DNA from: Angelakisella sp.
GTDB taxonomy: Bacteria > Bacillota > Clostridia > Oscillospirales > Ruminococcaceae
Direction: 5' to 3'
NCBI GenBank assembly: GCA_020025195.1
Contig: JAHHSN010000006.1
Coordinates: forward strand, 6,979-70,978
Length of the DNA: 64,000 nucleotides
Every line of letters begins with the position of its first letter. The stretch's first letter is position 1. The notes below the pieces were generated by a model. That model did no database searches, had not been told where the DNA came from, and worked only from the letters and a program-made list of their open reading frames with translations. Below are positions 40,095 through 50,000 of the stretch, in pieces. Both the position numbers and the translations under genes were made by a program.

Positions 40095-42003
40095 GCCGCA
40101 GAATCCCGGGAGAGCGCCCCGGATGAAGATGCAGGCCATCAATGTTACGGACTTCTTCGGGGCGGATTTCGCGTCGGGCGACACGAATGTTTCCCCCAGC
40201 CGAAGCCCGAACCCGGAAAACATGATTCGGTCAGCCCCCGGCAAGATTCGGAAGCGGACGGGGTACTTTCACGTTGCCGATTATTCCGGGCGGATCAACG
40301 GACATTATGACCTTGACGGTGTGGACATCATCCACGCGGGGAAAAACCTTTATGCCGATGGGAAGCAGATTTCCACGGTATTTGCAGACAGTTTTTCCTC
40401 CGGTGTTTACTTTAACGGCGCGCTCTATCTGCTGGACGGACAGGAATATTGGTGCATTAAAAAGGAAACCGATGGGACTGTTTCTGTAAAACCTGTGAGC
40501 GATAATCCCTATATCCCGAAGGTGGTCATCAACAAGAACCCGGACGGCACCGGCGGCTATGCTTATCAGGATGTAAACCTCTTGTCAAACAAATGGACGG
40601 AGTCGTTTTATGTGAGCGAAATAAACAAGGCGGCGACAGTATTCCAGCTTACCATGAAAGAGCTGGACAATACGCCCGTCACGGTTCGGCTCCTGCAAGA
40701 GGACGGAACCTATAAAGACCTCACGGAAGGGACAGACTTTACGGTTGACCGGCCCAATGGGACGGTTACCTTCACCAAAGCGCCCGGGAAATCCCCGGCA
40801 GAGGGACATGACAGTGTTGAGATCACGGCATCCAAAAACATGGATGAGCAGCGAACCAAAATCACCAAATGTGACATTATGATAACTTACGGGGAGTACG
40901 GTTCCGGCGCTCGTCTGTTTGTTTCCGGGTCTCCGAAGTATAAGAACCGGGATTTCTGGTCCGGCCTTAACGACCCGACCTATTTCTCCGACCTCTCCTA
41001 TTCCATTCTTGGTGAGGACGATTCCCGGATCGTCGGCTATTCCATTGTCGGTTCCCGCATTGCAGCTCACAAGAGCGGGAATAACGGGTCTGTGTACGTC
41101 CGAGAGGGCGCTATCATTTCCGAGAGGGACGAGCTCAACAACCGGGTGGACACCTTTGCATTCCGCACCGGTAACGTTATCACGGGCCGGGGAGCGATTG
41201 CGCCAAAATCTTTTATTGCTACCGATAACGAACCCTTGTTCTTGACTGCAAACGGCGTATTCGCCCTCACCCCTTCGGACGTCACGGGGGAAAGATACTT
41301 CCAGAGCCGGTCGTTCTACATCAACCCCCGGCTTCTCGCGGAACCCAATCTGCAAGATGCTTATGCTTGCGTGTATAAGGATTTTTACTTTCTGGCAGTA
41401 AATGGGCATTGCTATCTGTTAGACCTGTTACAGCGCAGATATGAGCGCAGTGAGCCCTATTCCAATTTCCAGTACGAGTGCTTCTGGCTGACGAATATCC
41501 CCGCCCGGATGGTGTGGGTAAAGGACGGGAGCCTGTTCTTCGGGACTTCGGACGGGAAGGTCTGCCAATTTTACAACGATGTGTCCGTAAGCGAAAGCTA
41601 CAATGACAGCGTGGACGGAATTGAAAAGAAGCCGATTTACTGCTGCTGGGAAACCCCCGGCATTGACGGAGGCGCTTTCTTCATCAACAAAAACTTTAAG
41701 TTCTTCTCGGTTCGTCTTTCCTCGGCTCTTGCCACAAGCGCGAGAGGCCTTTTCAGCAGCCGGGGGAAATGGTATGAGTTCCTTAACGATTCCAACTCTG
41801 CAAGATTTTTCTCTTGGGCGCACATCAACTGGGGGAAATGGAGCTGGTCGAGCGACCAGAGCCCCAAGGTAATTTCCAGAAGGTTAAACATCAGAAACGC
41901 CGATTCCGCAAGGTTCCGATTGGAGAACGGGGAGCTGAACGAGCCGTTCGGCATTGAGGATCTTGCTATCGAATTCACGGCGTTTGACAAATACAAGGGG
42001 TGA
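40087..42003 (+). CDS. Podovirus tail nozzle (tail tubular B/gp10-like) protein
   Basis: 638 aa from ATG 40087, overlapping the previous gene by eight bases. Beta-rich with repeating propeller-like segments (YYFNGALYLLDGQEYW-type, FYFLAVNGHCYLLDLL, GSLFFGTSDGKVCQF). The N-terminus contains MIRSAPGKIRKRTGYFHV, a pattern seen in nozzle proteins (APGKIRKRxG). It would form the distal tube through which DNA leaves. Confidence 0.7.
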   Translation: MYRPQNPGRAPRMKMQAINVTDFFGADFASGDTNVSPSRSPNPENMIRSAPGKIRKRTGYFHVADYSGRINGHYDLDGVDIIHAGKNLYADGKQISTVFADSFSSGVYFNGALYLLDGQEYWCIKKETDGTVSVKPVSDNPYIPKVVINKNPDGTGGYAYQDVNLLSNKWTESFYVSEINKAATVFQLTMKELDNTPVTVRLLQEDGTYKDLTEGTDFTVDRPNGTVTFTKAPGKSPAEGHDSVEITASKNMDEQRTKITKCDIMITYGEYGSGARLFVSGSPKYKNRDFWSGLNDPTYFSDLSYSILGEDDSRIVGYSIVGSRIAAHKSGNNGSVYVREGAIISERDELNNRVDTFAFRTGNVITGRGAIAPKSFIATDNEPLFLTANGVFALTPSDVTGERYFQSRSFYINPRLLAEPNLQDAYACVYKDFYFLAVNGHCYLLDLLQRRYERSEPYSNFQYECFWLTNIPARMVWVKDGSLFFGTSDGKVCQFYNDVSVSESYNDSVDGIEKKPIYCCWETPGIDGGAFFINKNFKFFSVRLSSALATSARGLFSSRGKWYEFLNDSNSARFFSWAHINWGKWSWSSDQSPKVISRRLNIRNADSARFRLENGELNEPFGIEDLAIEFTAFDKYKG

Positions 42004-42007
42004 TGAA

Positions 42008-43639
42008 ATGCCATTTAACAAAATCAAAGCATCCAACGGCTCCGAATATACGCCCGATTCTGTTTTTACAAAAGACGGTGAAACGCTCGGAGTAATAGGG
42101 CAGCCGGAATCCCCCGGCCTTTCCGTCACGGAGATGCAGAAAAGTGTGGAGGCGGTGGTGCGAAACATCTCCATCCCCGCCTTTAACAAACACATTGACG
42201 AGCTTACGGCCTCTACCGCTTCCGAAAACATTGGAGCGAATGATAAGAACGGCAAGCCCACGACCGTTCAGAAGGCGTTAAAAGCCGCCGTAAGTAATGA
42301 CGGGACGATCCCCTATATTCGCCTTAACCCGGACAAGCAAATCGAGTTCAGCCTTAACGGGCAGGATTATGAAGCCACGGGCTCCAGCGGACACATCATC
42401 GTGGATTCCAACGGCGTAGTTCTCCCGCAGAGAAGCCGGATGCAGTTCACAAACGGAACGGTTATAGATTCCGGCGGCGTAACCGTTGTTACGGCAATGA
42501 AGGGAGACCGGGGAGATATCGGCCCTCAGGGCCCGAAAGGCGATCCCGGAGATACCGGCGCGCAGGGTCCGCACGGAAAGGTCATGGTGCCGTCCATTAA
42601 CGTGTCCGGCGTTATGTCTTGGGAGCTTCAGGACACCGCACTTCCCCCGTCTCCGGTAAATGTGAGAGGCCCGCAGGGCCCGCAGGGCGTACAGGGCAGA
42701 CAGGGCACTCAGGGTGTTCAGGGTGTACCCGGGCCGCAGGGCATTGAAGGGCCGCAGGGTGTTCCCGGCGAACCCGGCGAACCGGGTAGGGACGGAACAT
42801 CACTTTACATTGAGGACACCTATCCAACATTACAGGCACTTCGTGATGCATTCCCCACAGGCAACGCAAATATGTATTATGTTGTCGCAACAGAGCAGTG
42901 CTACATCTGGTCAGAAACCATCCTGGCGTGGGTATCTGTTGGCAAACTGCGGGGCCCGCAGGGCGTTCCCGGTCAGCAGGGTATTCAGGGCATACAGGGC
43001 GTACAGGGACTGCAAGGCCCTCCCGGAGCAGACGGAACCGCAGGCAAGAGCGCCTATCAGTCCGCTGTGGAGGCTGGCTTTGCGGGCACCGAGACCGCTT
43101 TTAATGAAGCCCTCTCCAAAGTGCCGGGCCATATCGCAAGCACTTCCAACCCTCACAATGTCACAAAGTCACAGGTCGGCCTTGGGCAAGTGGACAATAC
43201 CGCAGACAAGGATAAACCGGTCAGCACGGCACAGCAGGAAGCGCTTAACATGAAAGCCCCCCTTGACAGCCCTGCCTTTACAGGAAATGTGACTGTCCCG
43301 GATCAGCCGGATTCGGATAACAGCACCAAGGCGGCGAACACCAAGTTTGTACAGTCCGCCGTTACTAGTGCTATGCCAAAGAAGGTATCTGTCACGATTT
43401 CGGAAACATGGTCTGGCACCGAACCGGATTTCACGCAGACCGTTTCCATTGCAGGGCTGAAAGCGACCAGCAAGATCGACCTCCAGCCGGACGCGGTGGC
43501 AATCCAGCAGCTTATTTCGGACGGGGTCACCGCCCTTTACATCGAGAACAATAACGGCACCTGTACAGCACACGCGATTGGGGCAAAAACCACAAAGCCG
43601 ATCACCGTACAGGCAACCATTGAGGAGGTAACGGCATGA
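42008..43639 (+). CDS. Tail fibre protein with collagen-like repeats
   Basis: 543 aa from ATG 42008. Three blocks of Gly-x-Y triplets (GPQGPKGDPGDTGAQG, GPQGPQGVQGRQGTQG..., GPQGVPGQQGIQGIQG...) are separated by globular parts. The C-terminal half has HNVTKSQVGLGQVDNTADKDKPVS and SPAFTGNVTVPDQP, standard phage tail-fibre modules. The triplets imply a trimeric shaft. It overlaps the receptor-binding gene by four bases. Confidence 0.88.
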   Translation: MPFNKIKASNGSEYTPDSVFTKDGETLGVIGQPESPGLSVTEMQKSVEAVVRNISIPAFNKHIDELTASTASENIGANDKNGKPTTVQKALKAAVSNDGTIPYIRLNPDKQIEFSLNGQDYEATGSSGHIIVDSNGVVLPQRSRMQFTNGTVIDSGGVTVVTAMKGDRGDIGPQGPKGDPGDTGAQGPHGKVMVPSINVSGVMSWELQDTALPPSPVNVRGPQGPQGVQGRQGTQGVQGVPGPQGIEGPQGVPGEPGEPGRDGTSLYIEDTYPTLQALRDAFPTGNANMYYVVATEQCYIWSETILAWVSVGKLRGPQGVPGQQGIQGIQGVQGLQGPPGADGTAGKSAYQSAVEAGFAGTETAFNEALSKVPGHIASTSNPHNVTKSQVGLGQVDNTADKDKPVSTAQQEALNMKAPLDSPAFTGNVTVPDQPDSDNSTKAANTKFVQSAVTSAMPKKVSVTISETWSGTEPDFTQTVSIAGLKATSKIDLQPDAVAIQQLISDGVTALYIENNNGTCTAHAIGAKTTKPITVQATIEEVTA

Positions 43640-44904
43640 GCATCATCGGGAATCCTATCACCCTTGGCGGTGGTGGCGGAGAACTGAACATCGACTATGG
43701 GATGTCTGAACCTGCGGATACCTCTAAGTTGTGGGTTCCGCTGGAAAAGAAACCCGCAAATACGGTGTTTGGATTCAAATTGTCCTATGGTAATTTGTCT
43801 ACTTTTGGTGTGACCACCCCCCGAAATTTTAGAGAGGTGTATGGCCCGCTTCACTACTACAACGGGTATATTTATAATATGGGATACAACGAACCAGAGT
43901 TCGGAGACAATGTTGTAGTATCAAAATATAACATAGCCAATAACTCATACCAATATTTTGAACTAGGCACCAAACTTAAAAGAGATGTTACATTTTTTGG
44001 AAATGGTAAATACATCTATGCTATGACATATATTGATGGAGGGCCCAAGCTGTATTCATGGGATATAGACACACTTTCAGTTATAACCATGGATAATGCC
44101 ACGGTTAGCAATGTAAACAAACAAGGCGGAGAATCTTTTCCGGCACATGGTAGTACTGTCGTGGTTGACAACAATGCCTATGTATTTGGAACAGTCGGTA
44201 CTAACGGTGTAAGAGGCGTATATGAGCTATCACTGGAAAACTATTCATTGGTATATCGCGGTCGCACCACAATAAGCCCAAAAGGCGCCAATAAATCAAC
44301 GGTATTATACTATAAAAACAATTTCTACATAGTTGTAGGTTCCGAAGGAACACCGTATATACACAGGTATAACATCAATGATAATACTACAACCTACCTA
44401 GTTGGAAATGGTTCTACTACGAACAACGTCGTACCGGCTGCTTTCATATATAACAACCGAGTATACGTTGTGGGTGGATACGGAAACAGCCTAAGAACCA
44501 TAAGAGTCTTGTCGGAGGCGGAAGACTCTTTGGTGACCGTCGGAACGTTACCAAACGATTTGCCGTATGCGAAATCAGTTGTTGTTGGAACGAAAGTATA
44601 TAATTTCGGTATAAATTCCAGTTCTGCTAATTCGATTGGAATAAACATGGAATCACCGCTCGAAACAAACCATCTATTCGTCCTTACAGATTATAGTGAG
44701 GATAATGAATTCCCTATCTATAAAACTAAAGATTTCACTGTCAATATATCGCCGGTCAAAGCATATTTGGGAAATAGCAATGGCATAGCTGAGGTGACAA
44801 ATGCTTATAGTTACGACACAGCATCTGGAACATGGAAGCCATTAAGCGGCGAATCGAAAACAGCAGATATGCTTAACGCTCTGAACGTTCTGGGGGTGAA
44901 TTAA
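43636..44904 (+). CDS. Kelch-like beta-propeller, probable receptor-binding protein
   Basis: 422 aa. About six kelch-type blades can be picked out by repeating VYVVGG-like strands: NGYIYNMGYN, GKYIYAMTY, NNAYVFGT, NNFYIVVGS, NNRVYVVGGYG, GTKVYNFGI. From about 43,780 the gene is clearly more AT-rich than its neighbours, with many ATA and AAT codons, so the propeller part was probably acquired by exchange. Its place after the fibre gene suggests host recognition. Confidence 0.75.
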   Translation: MSIIGNPITLGGGGGELNIDYGMSEPADTSKLWVPLEKKPANTVFGFKLSYGNLSTFGVTTPRNFREVYGPLHYYNGYIYNMGYNEPEFGDNVVVSKYNIANNSYQYFELGTKLKRDVTFFGNGKYIYAMTYIDGGPKLYSWDIDTLSVITMDNATVSNVNKQGGESFPAHGSTVVVDNNAYVFGTVGTNGVRGVYELSLENYSLVYRGRTTISPKGANKSTVLYYKNNFYIVVGSEGTPYIHRYNINDNTTTYLVGNGSTTNNVVPAAFIYNNRVYVVGGYGNSLRTIRVLSEAEDSLVTVGTLPNDLPYAKSVVVGTKVYNFGINSSSANSIGINMESPLETNHLFVLTDYSEDNEFPIYKTKDFTVNISPVKAYLGNSNGIAEVTNAYSYDTASGTWKPLSGESKTADMLNALNVLGVN

Positions 44905-45120
44905 ATGGGTTACTATACCGAAAAGGCACTTAAAGTAAAAGCAGAGAACGAAGAAAAACTGAAAAAGTCTGAGGACGAAATCAATGAACTCTTAAACATA
45001 ATCGGCGTCGACCCGGAGGACGGAAAAACCTACCTCTGCAAGCGGCTGGATGAGACAGGGACAATCTCTCTGCATTATCTGCTGCATGAACCGGTTGGAA
45101 ATTATTTTGAGGAGACGTAA
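44905..45120 (+). CDS. Hypothetical phage protein, 71 aa
   Basis: Starts directly after the propeller gene stop. A helical N-terminus (VKAENEEKLKKSEDEINELL) and a small C-terminal domain (LDETGTISLHYLLHE). Possibly a fibre chaperone or lysis accessory protein; no family recognised. Confidence 0.5.
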   Translation: MGYYTEKALKVKAENEEKLKKSEDEINELLNIIGVDPEDGKTYLCKRLDETGTISLHYLLHEPVGNYFEET

Positions 45121-45123
45121 ACC

Positions 45124-45348
45124 ATGGAATCGATTATCGTTGCACTTATTTCGGGGGCGGTGACCCTTGTCGGAGTCCTCTTATCCAACAGCAAAAGCAA
45201 AGCGGTTGTTGAAACGAGAGTGGAAGAACTGACAAGAGAAGTCCGTCTCCATAACAATTTTGCCCAGCGTGTTCCTGTCATTGAGGAACAAATCAAAGTG
45301 ATCAATCACAGGGTCAAAGACCTTGAAAAAGGAGGAGCAGATCGATGA
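45124..45348 (+). CDS. XhlA-like lysis accessory protein
   Basis: 74 aa: an N-terminal membrane helix (IIVALISGAVTLVGVLL) then a charged coiled coil (TRVEELTREVRLHN, EQIKVINHRVKDLEK). First gene of the lysis cassette, overlapping the holin gene by four bases. Confidence 0.7.
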   Translation: MESIIVALISGAVTLVGVLLSNSKSKAVVETRVEELTREVRLHNNFAQRVPVIEEQIKVINHRVKDLEKGGADR

Positions 45349-45641
45349 ATTTTGCAGTACGTTTGAAAAACCCCTGGTTTTGGGTCGGTCTGATCGGCGT
45401 TATCCTGACCGCCATGGGCGTATCGCCCGAAACTCTGACCTCTTGGGAAATCCTGCGGGATTCCCTTTACGCCCTGATTCAGAACCCGTTCATGCTCGGG
45501 TCGGTACTGGTCGCCATTCTCGGCGTATTCATCGACCCCACCACCAAGGGCGTCAAGGACAGCAGCAGAGCCAGAAAGTACACAAAGCCTTCCAAAATGG
45601 AGCATGAGGAAACCGTTACGGATGAGGTGTTCACGGCATGA
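45345..45641 (+). CDS. Phage holin (LLH/phi11-like)
   Basis: 98 aa with two hydrophobic helices (WFWVGLIGVILTAMGV and FMLGSVLVAILGVFI) followed by DPTTKGVKDSSRARKYTKP, the recognised end motif of this holin family. It makes the membrane lesions that release the amidase. Overlaps the amidase gene by four bases. Confidence 0.9.
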   Translation: MNFAVRLKNPWFWVGLIGVILTAMGVSPETLTSWEILRDSLYALIQNPFMLGSVLVAILGVFIDPTTKGVKDSSRARKYTKPSKMEHEETVTDEVFTA

Positions 45642-46294
45642 CAAAGATATGGCTCTCCCCCGAGCGCAGACCGAACCCCCACGGAAAGTATTGGGGCTTC
45701 ACCAATGTTTATGAGCATGACCTTTGCTGTTACATTGCGGAAAAAGTAAGGCGGCATCTTGTGCGCTGCGGCTTTGACGTAAAAATCGCAAGCCCCGAGG
45801 ACCCGATTGCCGCCCGGGTGGAAAAAGCAAAGGAATGGGGGGCAGACCTTTACTTCCCGATTCACACCAATGCAAGCAGTAATGGAGAAAAAGAGGGCCG
45901 CGCTCATGGCCCTCTTATGCTTCACTACGGCTCTGTTGGGGGGCTGTCCTACAAAGCCTGCATGACAGTGTATAACCGCCTGATGGAGGTTTACCCCTTT
46001 GGAACAAAGCGCGGCTCTGTTCCAAGCACAAACTTTTATGAAATCATCAAAACTCCCATGCTTTCCGTTTATGCGGAGCTGGCCTTCCATGACAATGGCC
46101 GGGATGCCCGCTGGCTGGTGGACTCCCGGGATGCAATCGCCAAGGCGCTGGCGCAGGGCGTCTGCGACTGGTACCACATCCAATACAAAGACGAGCCCCC
46201 AACCGAAACGGGAGAATACTGGAAAGAAAAATATGAAAATCTCCGCGCAGAGCTGTTAAAGCTCTGTGAGAAGTTAGAAAAGGAGGGAACCTAA
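45638..46294 (+). CDS. N-acetylmuramoyl-L-alanine amidase (endolysin)
   Basis: 218 aa. An Amidase_3 domain: SPERRPNPHGK near the N-terminus, the zinc-ligand segment YFPIHTNASSN, and the later catalytic Glu in YAELAFHDN. The C-terminus is a short coiled tail (KYENLRAELLKLCEKLE), with no cell-wall binding repeats. It cuts the peptide side chain from muramic acid to lyse the host. Confidence 0.92.
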   Translation: MTKIWLSPERRPNPHGKYWGFTNVYEHDLCCYIAEKVRRHLVRCGFDVKIASPEDPIAARVEKAKEWGADLYFPIHTNASSNGEKEGRAHGPLMLHYGSVGGLSYKACMTVYNRLMEVYPFGTKRGSVPSTNFYEIIKTPMLSVYAELAFHDNGRDARWLVDSRDAIAKALAQGVCDWYHIQYKDEPPTETGEYWKEKYENLRAELLKLCEKLEKEGT

Positions 46295-47028
46295 TGTACG
46301 ATGATGTAGCTTTCGCCCGTGGTTGGAAACGAGGCGGCAATGGCCTGAAAGAGAGGCCGCAGAAGACAGCGGCGAGAGGCCCCGGCTACGGCGCAGCCAC
46401 AGCAGGAACCGAACTTGCAAAGGGCGCTTATGTTGACTACAACATGACCCATATTCCCGATACATCCAGCACAAGAACGTTTTACGATACTTCTGAAAGG
46501 GACAGCTACCTTTCGGCACTACAGGCACAGATGTCCGCACAGCAGGCGGCATATGACAATATGTTAAGCCTTGCAAGGCAGCAGTACGGGGAACAACAGA
46601 AACAGCTTGCGCTTGAAAGAGAGAACATGAAGCGTAATGCGTATGTTGCTTCTCAGGTTGCAGAGACCAATCTCCCGCTGGAGCTTGCGGCCGGCGGCAT
46701 CAACGGCGGTCTTGCCGAAACCTCCAGAGTAAAGCTGAAAACCGCGCTTGGAAGAAGCCTTGCGGATGCAGACCTTCTTTACAATGACAAGGTCGGAGAT
46801 GCTTACCAGAATTATCTTAAGGCCAAGGCCGGCGCACAGAGCGGCCTTGGTAATCTGGCCGCCAGCTTCGCGGGCGCTGCTGCAAGAGCCCCGAAGCCTC
46901 GGAAGGTAACGCAGACTATCCCCGGGAACGGCTACAAGAACGCCCTGTTCAACACTATGGACAAACTTATTAGTGCTGGTATGACGGAGCAGCAGGCTCT
47001 TGATTATATCAAAGGCAGGGGCTATTGA
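46294..47028 (+). CDS. Probable internal virion/ejection protein, 244 aa
   Basis: Starts at the amidase stop. Mostly helical, Ala/Gln-rich (LSALQAQMSAQQAAYDNMLSLARQQYGEQQKQLALERENM), with a Gly/Ala stretch (NLAASFAGAAARAP). This composition and its place before the giant gene resemble the small ejection proteins of podoviruses. No named family. Confidence 0.6.
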   Translation: MYDDVAFARGWKRGGNGLKERPQKTAARGPGYGAATAGTELAKGAYVDYNMTHIPDTSSTRTFYDTSERDSYLSALQAQMSAQQAAYDNMLSLARQQYGEQQKQLALERENMKRNAYVASQVAETNLPLELAAGGINGGLAETSRVKLKTALGRSLADADLLYNDKVGDAYQNYLKAKAGAQSGLGNLAASFAGAAARAPKPRKVTQTIPGNGYKNALFNTMDKLISAGMTEQQALDYIKGRGY

Positions 47029-47051
47029 GCCATTTTATAAAGGAGGGCAAC

Positions 47052-50000
47052 ATGGCTTACAAAGAAGAAAACATTCTTTCCGAATACAAAGAATGGAAAC
47101 GCACTAAAGTCAATTCTGCTCCTGCACAGAGCGAAACGCAGAACCTCCTTTCGGAGTACGGAGCATGGGCAGAAGCAAACGGAAAGCACAGGTCTATTGA
47201 CAGGCAGGCAGCCCCGCAAGGGGCTCCTGTTGTTGCGCCAAAACGCCCTATTTATAACAGACCTCCCGTTAATGCCCCCGCAAAACCTGTTGTAGAAAAT
47301 CCTTCTCTCCTCGGCCTGCATCTGAATGACATGGGGCAGGCGGCAGGAGCATTTCTCCGTGCCGGGATGCGCGATAAGGCAATCGAGGCGAACCGCGCTT
47401 ACTTTGAACAGGATGCTCTGAATAGACAGGCGAAGCAGCAGGAAGCAATCAACAAGGCGGCAGGATATCAGGGGACAGATAATTTTGCAAAGAAGGGCAT
47501 CCGTTCTGTCGGAGCCGGCGCCATGAGCGCATTGCAGGGCCTTGAGCAGAGCATGAACCAGATCGTGCCGGAAATTCGGAGACCATACAGGGAGAGAGCC
47601 GCCGAAGCATACCGGATGATGCAGAACAGAGAGGAAGTCCCCGCCGACCTTTTCAAAGATGAATACAAGCCGAGAATCACCGACACGGACACGGTAAGCG
47701 AAATCAAATTTCAGAAAGATATGGAGAAGGCCGGCGGCGCCGGGAAATTCGCCTTGCAGATGGGAAATGTCATCGGCGGAATGATTCCTTCTATTGTAGC
47801 AAATACATTTGTCCCCGGATCTGGCGCTTTTGTCATGGGCGCACAGGTCGCAGGAAATGAATATGTGGATGCCCTTGAAAAATACGGAGACAGAGCAAAA
47901 GCGCAGACTGTTGCCGCCGGGAAGGGCATCATTTCTGCCGAGGTCGAGCAGTTAGGCCGTCTTTTTGGGAACTCCAAAATCGCAGAGAGCGCGGGGAAAC
48001 TGGTCAAAAAGGCCCCTTGGCTCGATAAGACGCTCAAATCCCCCTTCGGTAAATGGGTCGCCGATGCAATCAGCGAAGGCATTGAGGAAGGCGTGGAGGA
48101 CGTCGCTCACTATGCGTTTGAGAAAGTCCTTACCAACGAAGCCGAACCCCTTGAGGTAAGAGCCGTCCTTTATGATATGCTGATGGGATTCTCTGCCGGA
48201 GGTCTTATGAGCGGCGCCGCCGGAGGCATCAACTCCGCACAGTATTCCCGGCTTGGCAAATCGGTAAAGATGAGCGAGAAAGCAACAGCAGACGTTATCG
48301 CAGAGGCTTCCGAAAACCCTACCGCTGAACAGGCATATTGGCTTGAAAAGGTGAGCAAGGGAGACACGTCAAACAATGTCATCGGCAGGCTTAAAGCGCT
48401 GAACGATGGCAAGGCGCTGGAGACCGCAGAAAACGCCATTTCAAACGGCACTGTGACCTATAAGCAAATCAGAGCCATCATCAGCAACAGCAGAGCGGCG
48501 AGACAGATCGAGAGCCGGCTTGAGCTTAATCCTGAAACCACAACCTCGGATGAACTCACTTCTGCCATTATTGAGGAATCGGCTGCAGCAGCGGCAGCAC
48601 CCAAAAATGAGGCTCTGAGGGCGTCTGTCAACGTGCTTATCGAAACCCCTGCCAATACAGCAGAAACGGTCTGCAACAAAGCCATTTCGGGGGCAGCGCC
48701 GAGTGAAGCAGAAGCGAGAGAAATTGCCGGTTCTCCCTCCCTTGCGGCGGAGTTTTCCGCACGGACCGGGGCCAGAATGACCGGGAACATGGCCTATGAT
48801 ACGGCAGCTGTCAAGGTAGCGGCAAAGAAGCTCGGTGGGAAACCCGTTATGACCGAGGCACAGCTTGCCAAAGCGGAACAGGCGAATATTGCCGCGGCAA
48901 AAGAGAAACAGGCTGCAAGGATTCAAATGGAGCAGGCCGAGCATCAGCGGCGGCAGCTGGAATATATCGAGGAGCTGAAAGGCACGGCGACAAAGCGGGA
49001 GCTCCGCGCGCTGGATGATCTCGCGAAGAAAGTCGGGGTAACCATCGTCATCGATGAGGATATTCCCGGCTCCAACGGCTTCTATGACCCCGAAACGAAC
49101 ACCATCCATATTTCCGCAAGGGCCGACAACAAAGTGGGGGTGGTAGCGATTCATGAGGTCACCCACGCTCTTGAAAGCCTTAATCCCGAGGCATATGAAA
49201 AGCTGAAAGGGTATGCTTTTCAGATGGCGGATGAAAGCCGGCTCGCAGAGCTGAGCGGCTTCCTTGCACAGAACGGATACGAAGCCGAAGCGCTTGAAGG
49301 CGAACTGACCGCCCATCTGATGCAGACCCTTGTCACAGATGAAAAGTCCTTCGAGGACCTTATCCGGTATGACAGAACTCTTGCAGAAAAGGTGGTTGAT
49401 GCCATCGACAAGGTTGTCCGCAGATTCAAGAAAGAACTTGACATCGGCAGAACCGATGCCAACGAATCGCTCCGAAACGAGATCGGCGCAACCGCGGAGA
49501 GCATGGAGAAAGCGGCAGACGCCATGCGGGATGCCCTTGGGATAAAACAAGGGAACAAGGGAACCGCGACCTCTCAAGGGAAGGAGTCCAAGAAACTCGG
49601 ATTGAATGAGGACGAGGAATATGATAAAATTAAAAAAAGAAGGGCAGAACCCGAAAGGCAGAGAGCCCTTAGACCGGGTGAAATGGTCAACGGAGCATAC
49701 GCAAAAGTGGATTGGCCAGCATACTATGAAGAAATCAAAAAGCCTGAATTTGACCCTGACTATTATGATGTCGGCGATATGACATTTATAAGTGTCGGCG
49801 AGGAAATCCTTACCATTCAGCTAATGGAAAATGGAGAATTTTCTGTTGTGTCAATAGGAGGTGAACAAGTTGAAAACAACGACCGATTTGATCGAAGAAG
49901 CTCTGGACAAAATGGAGGCGAATCCGGCAGCGAGGAATATCGCCATTATGATGGCAGAGGTGAACAAAGAGGACGAGGAACTGAAAAAAGAAATCCTGAA

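Noticed and set aside
42520..43050. Possible CRISPR or tandem DNA array
   Set aside because: The periodic sequence is 9-base coding repeats for Gly-x-Y collagen-like triplets, not repeat-spacer units.
43636..44904. Possible target of a diversity-generating retroelement
   Set aside because: No reverse transcriptase gene or template repeat is found in the window, and no AAC-biased variable region is evident.
49619..49785. Third-frame ORF starting MIKLKKEG within the nested cassette
   Set aside because: Its ATG overlaps the candidate -10 element and it has no RBS, so it could not be made from the nested promoter.
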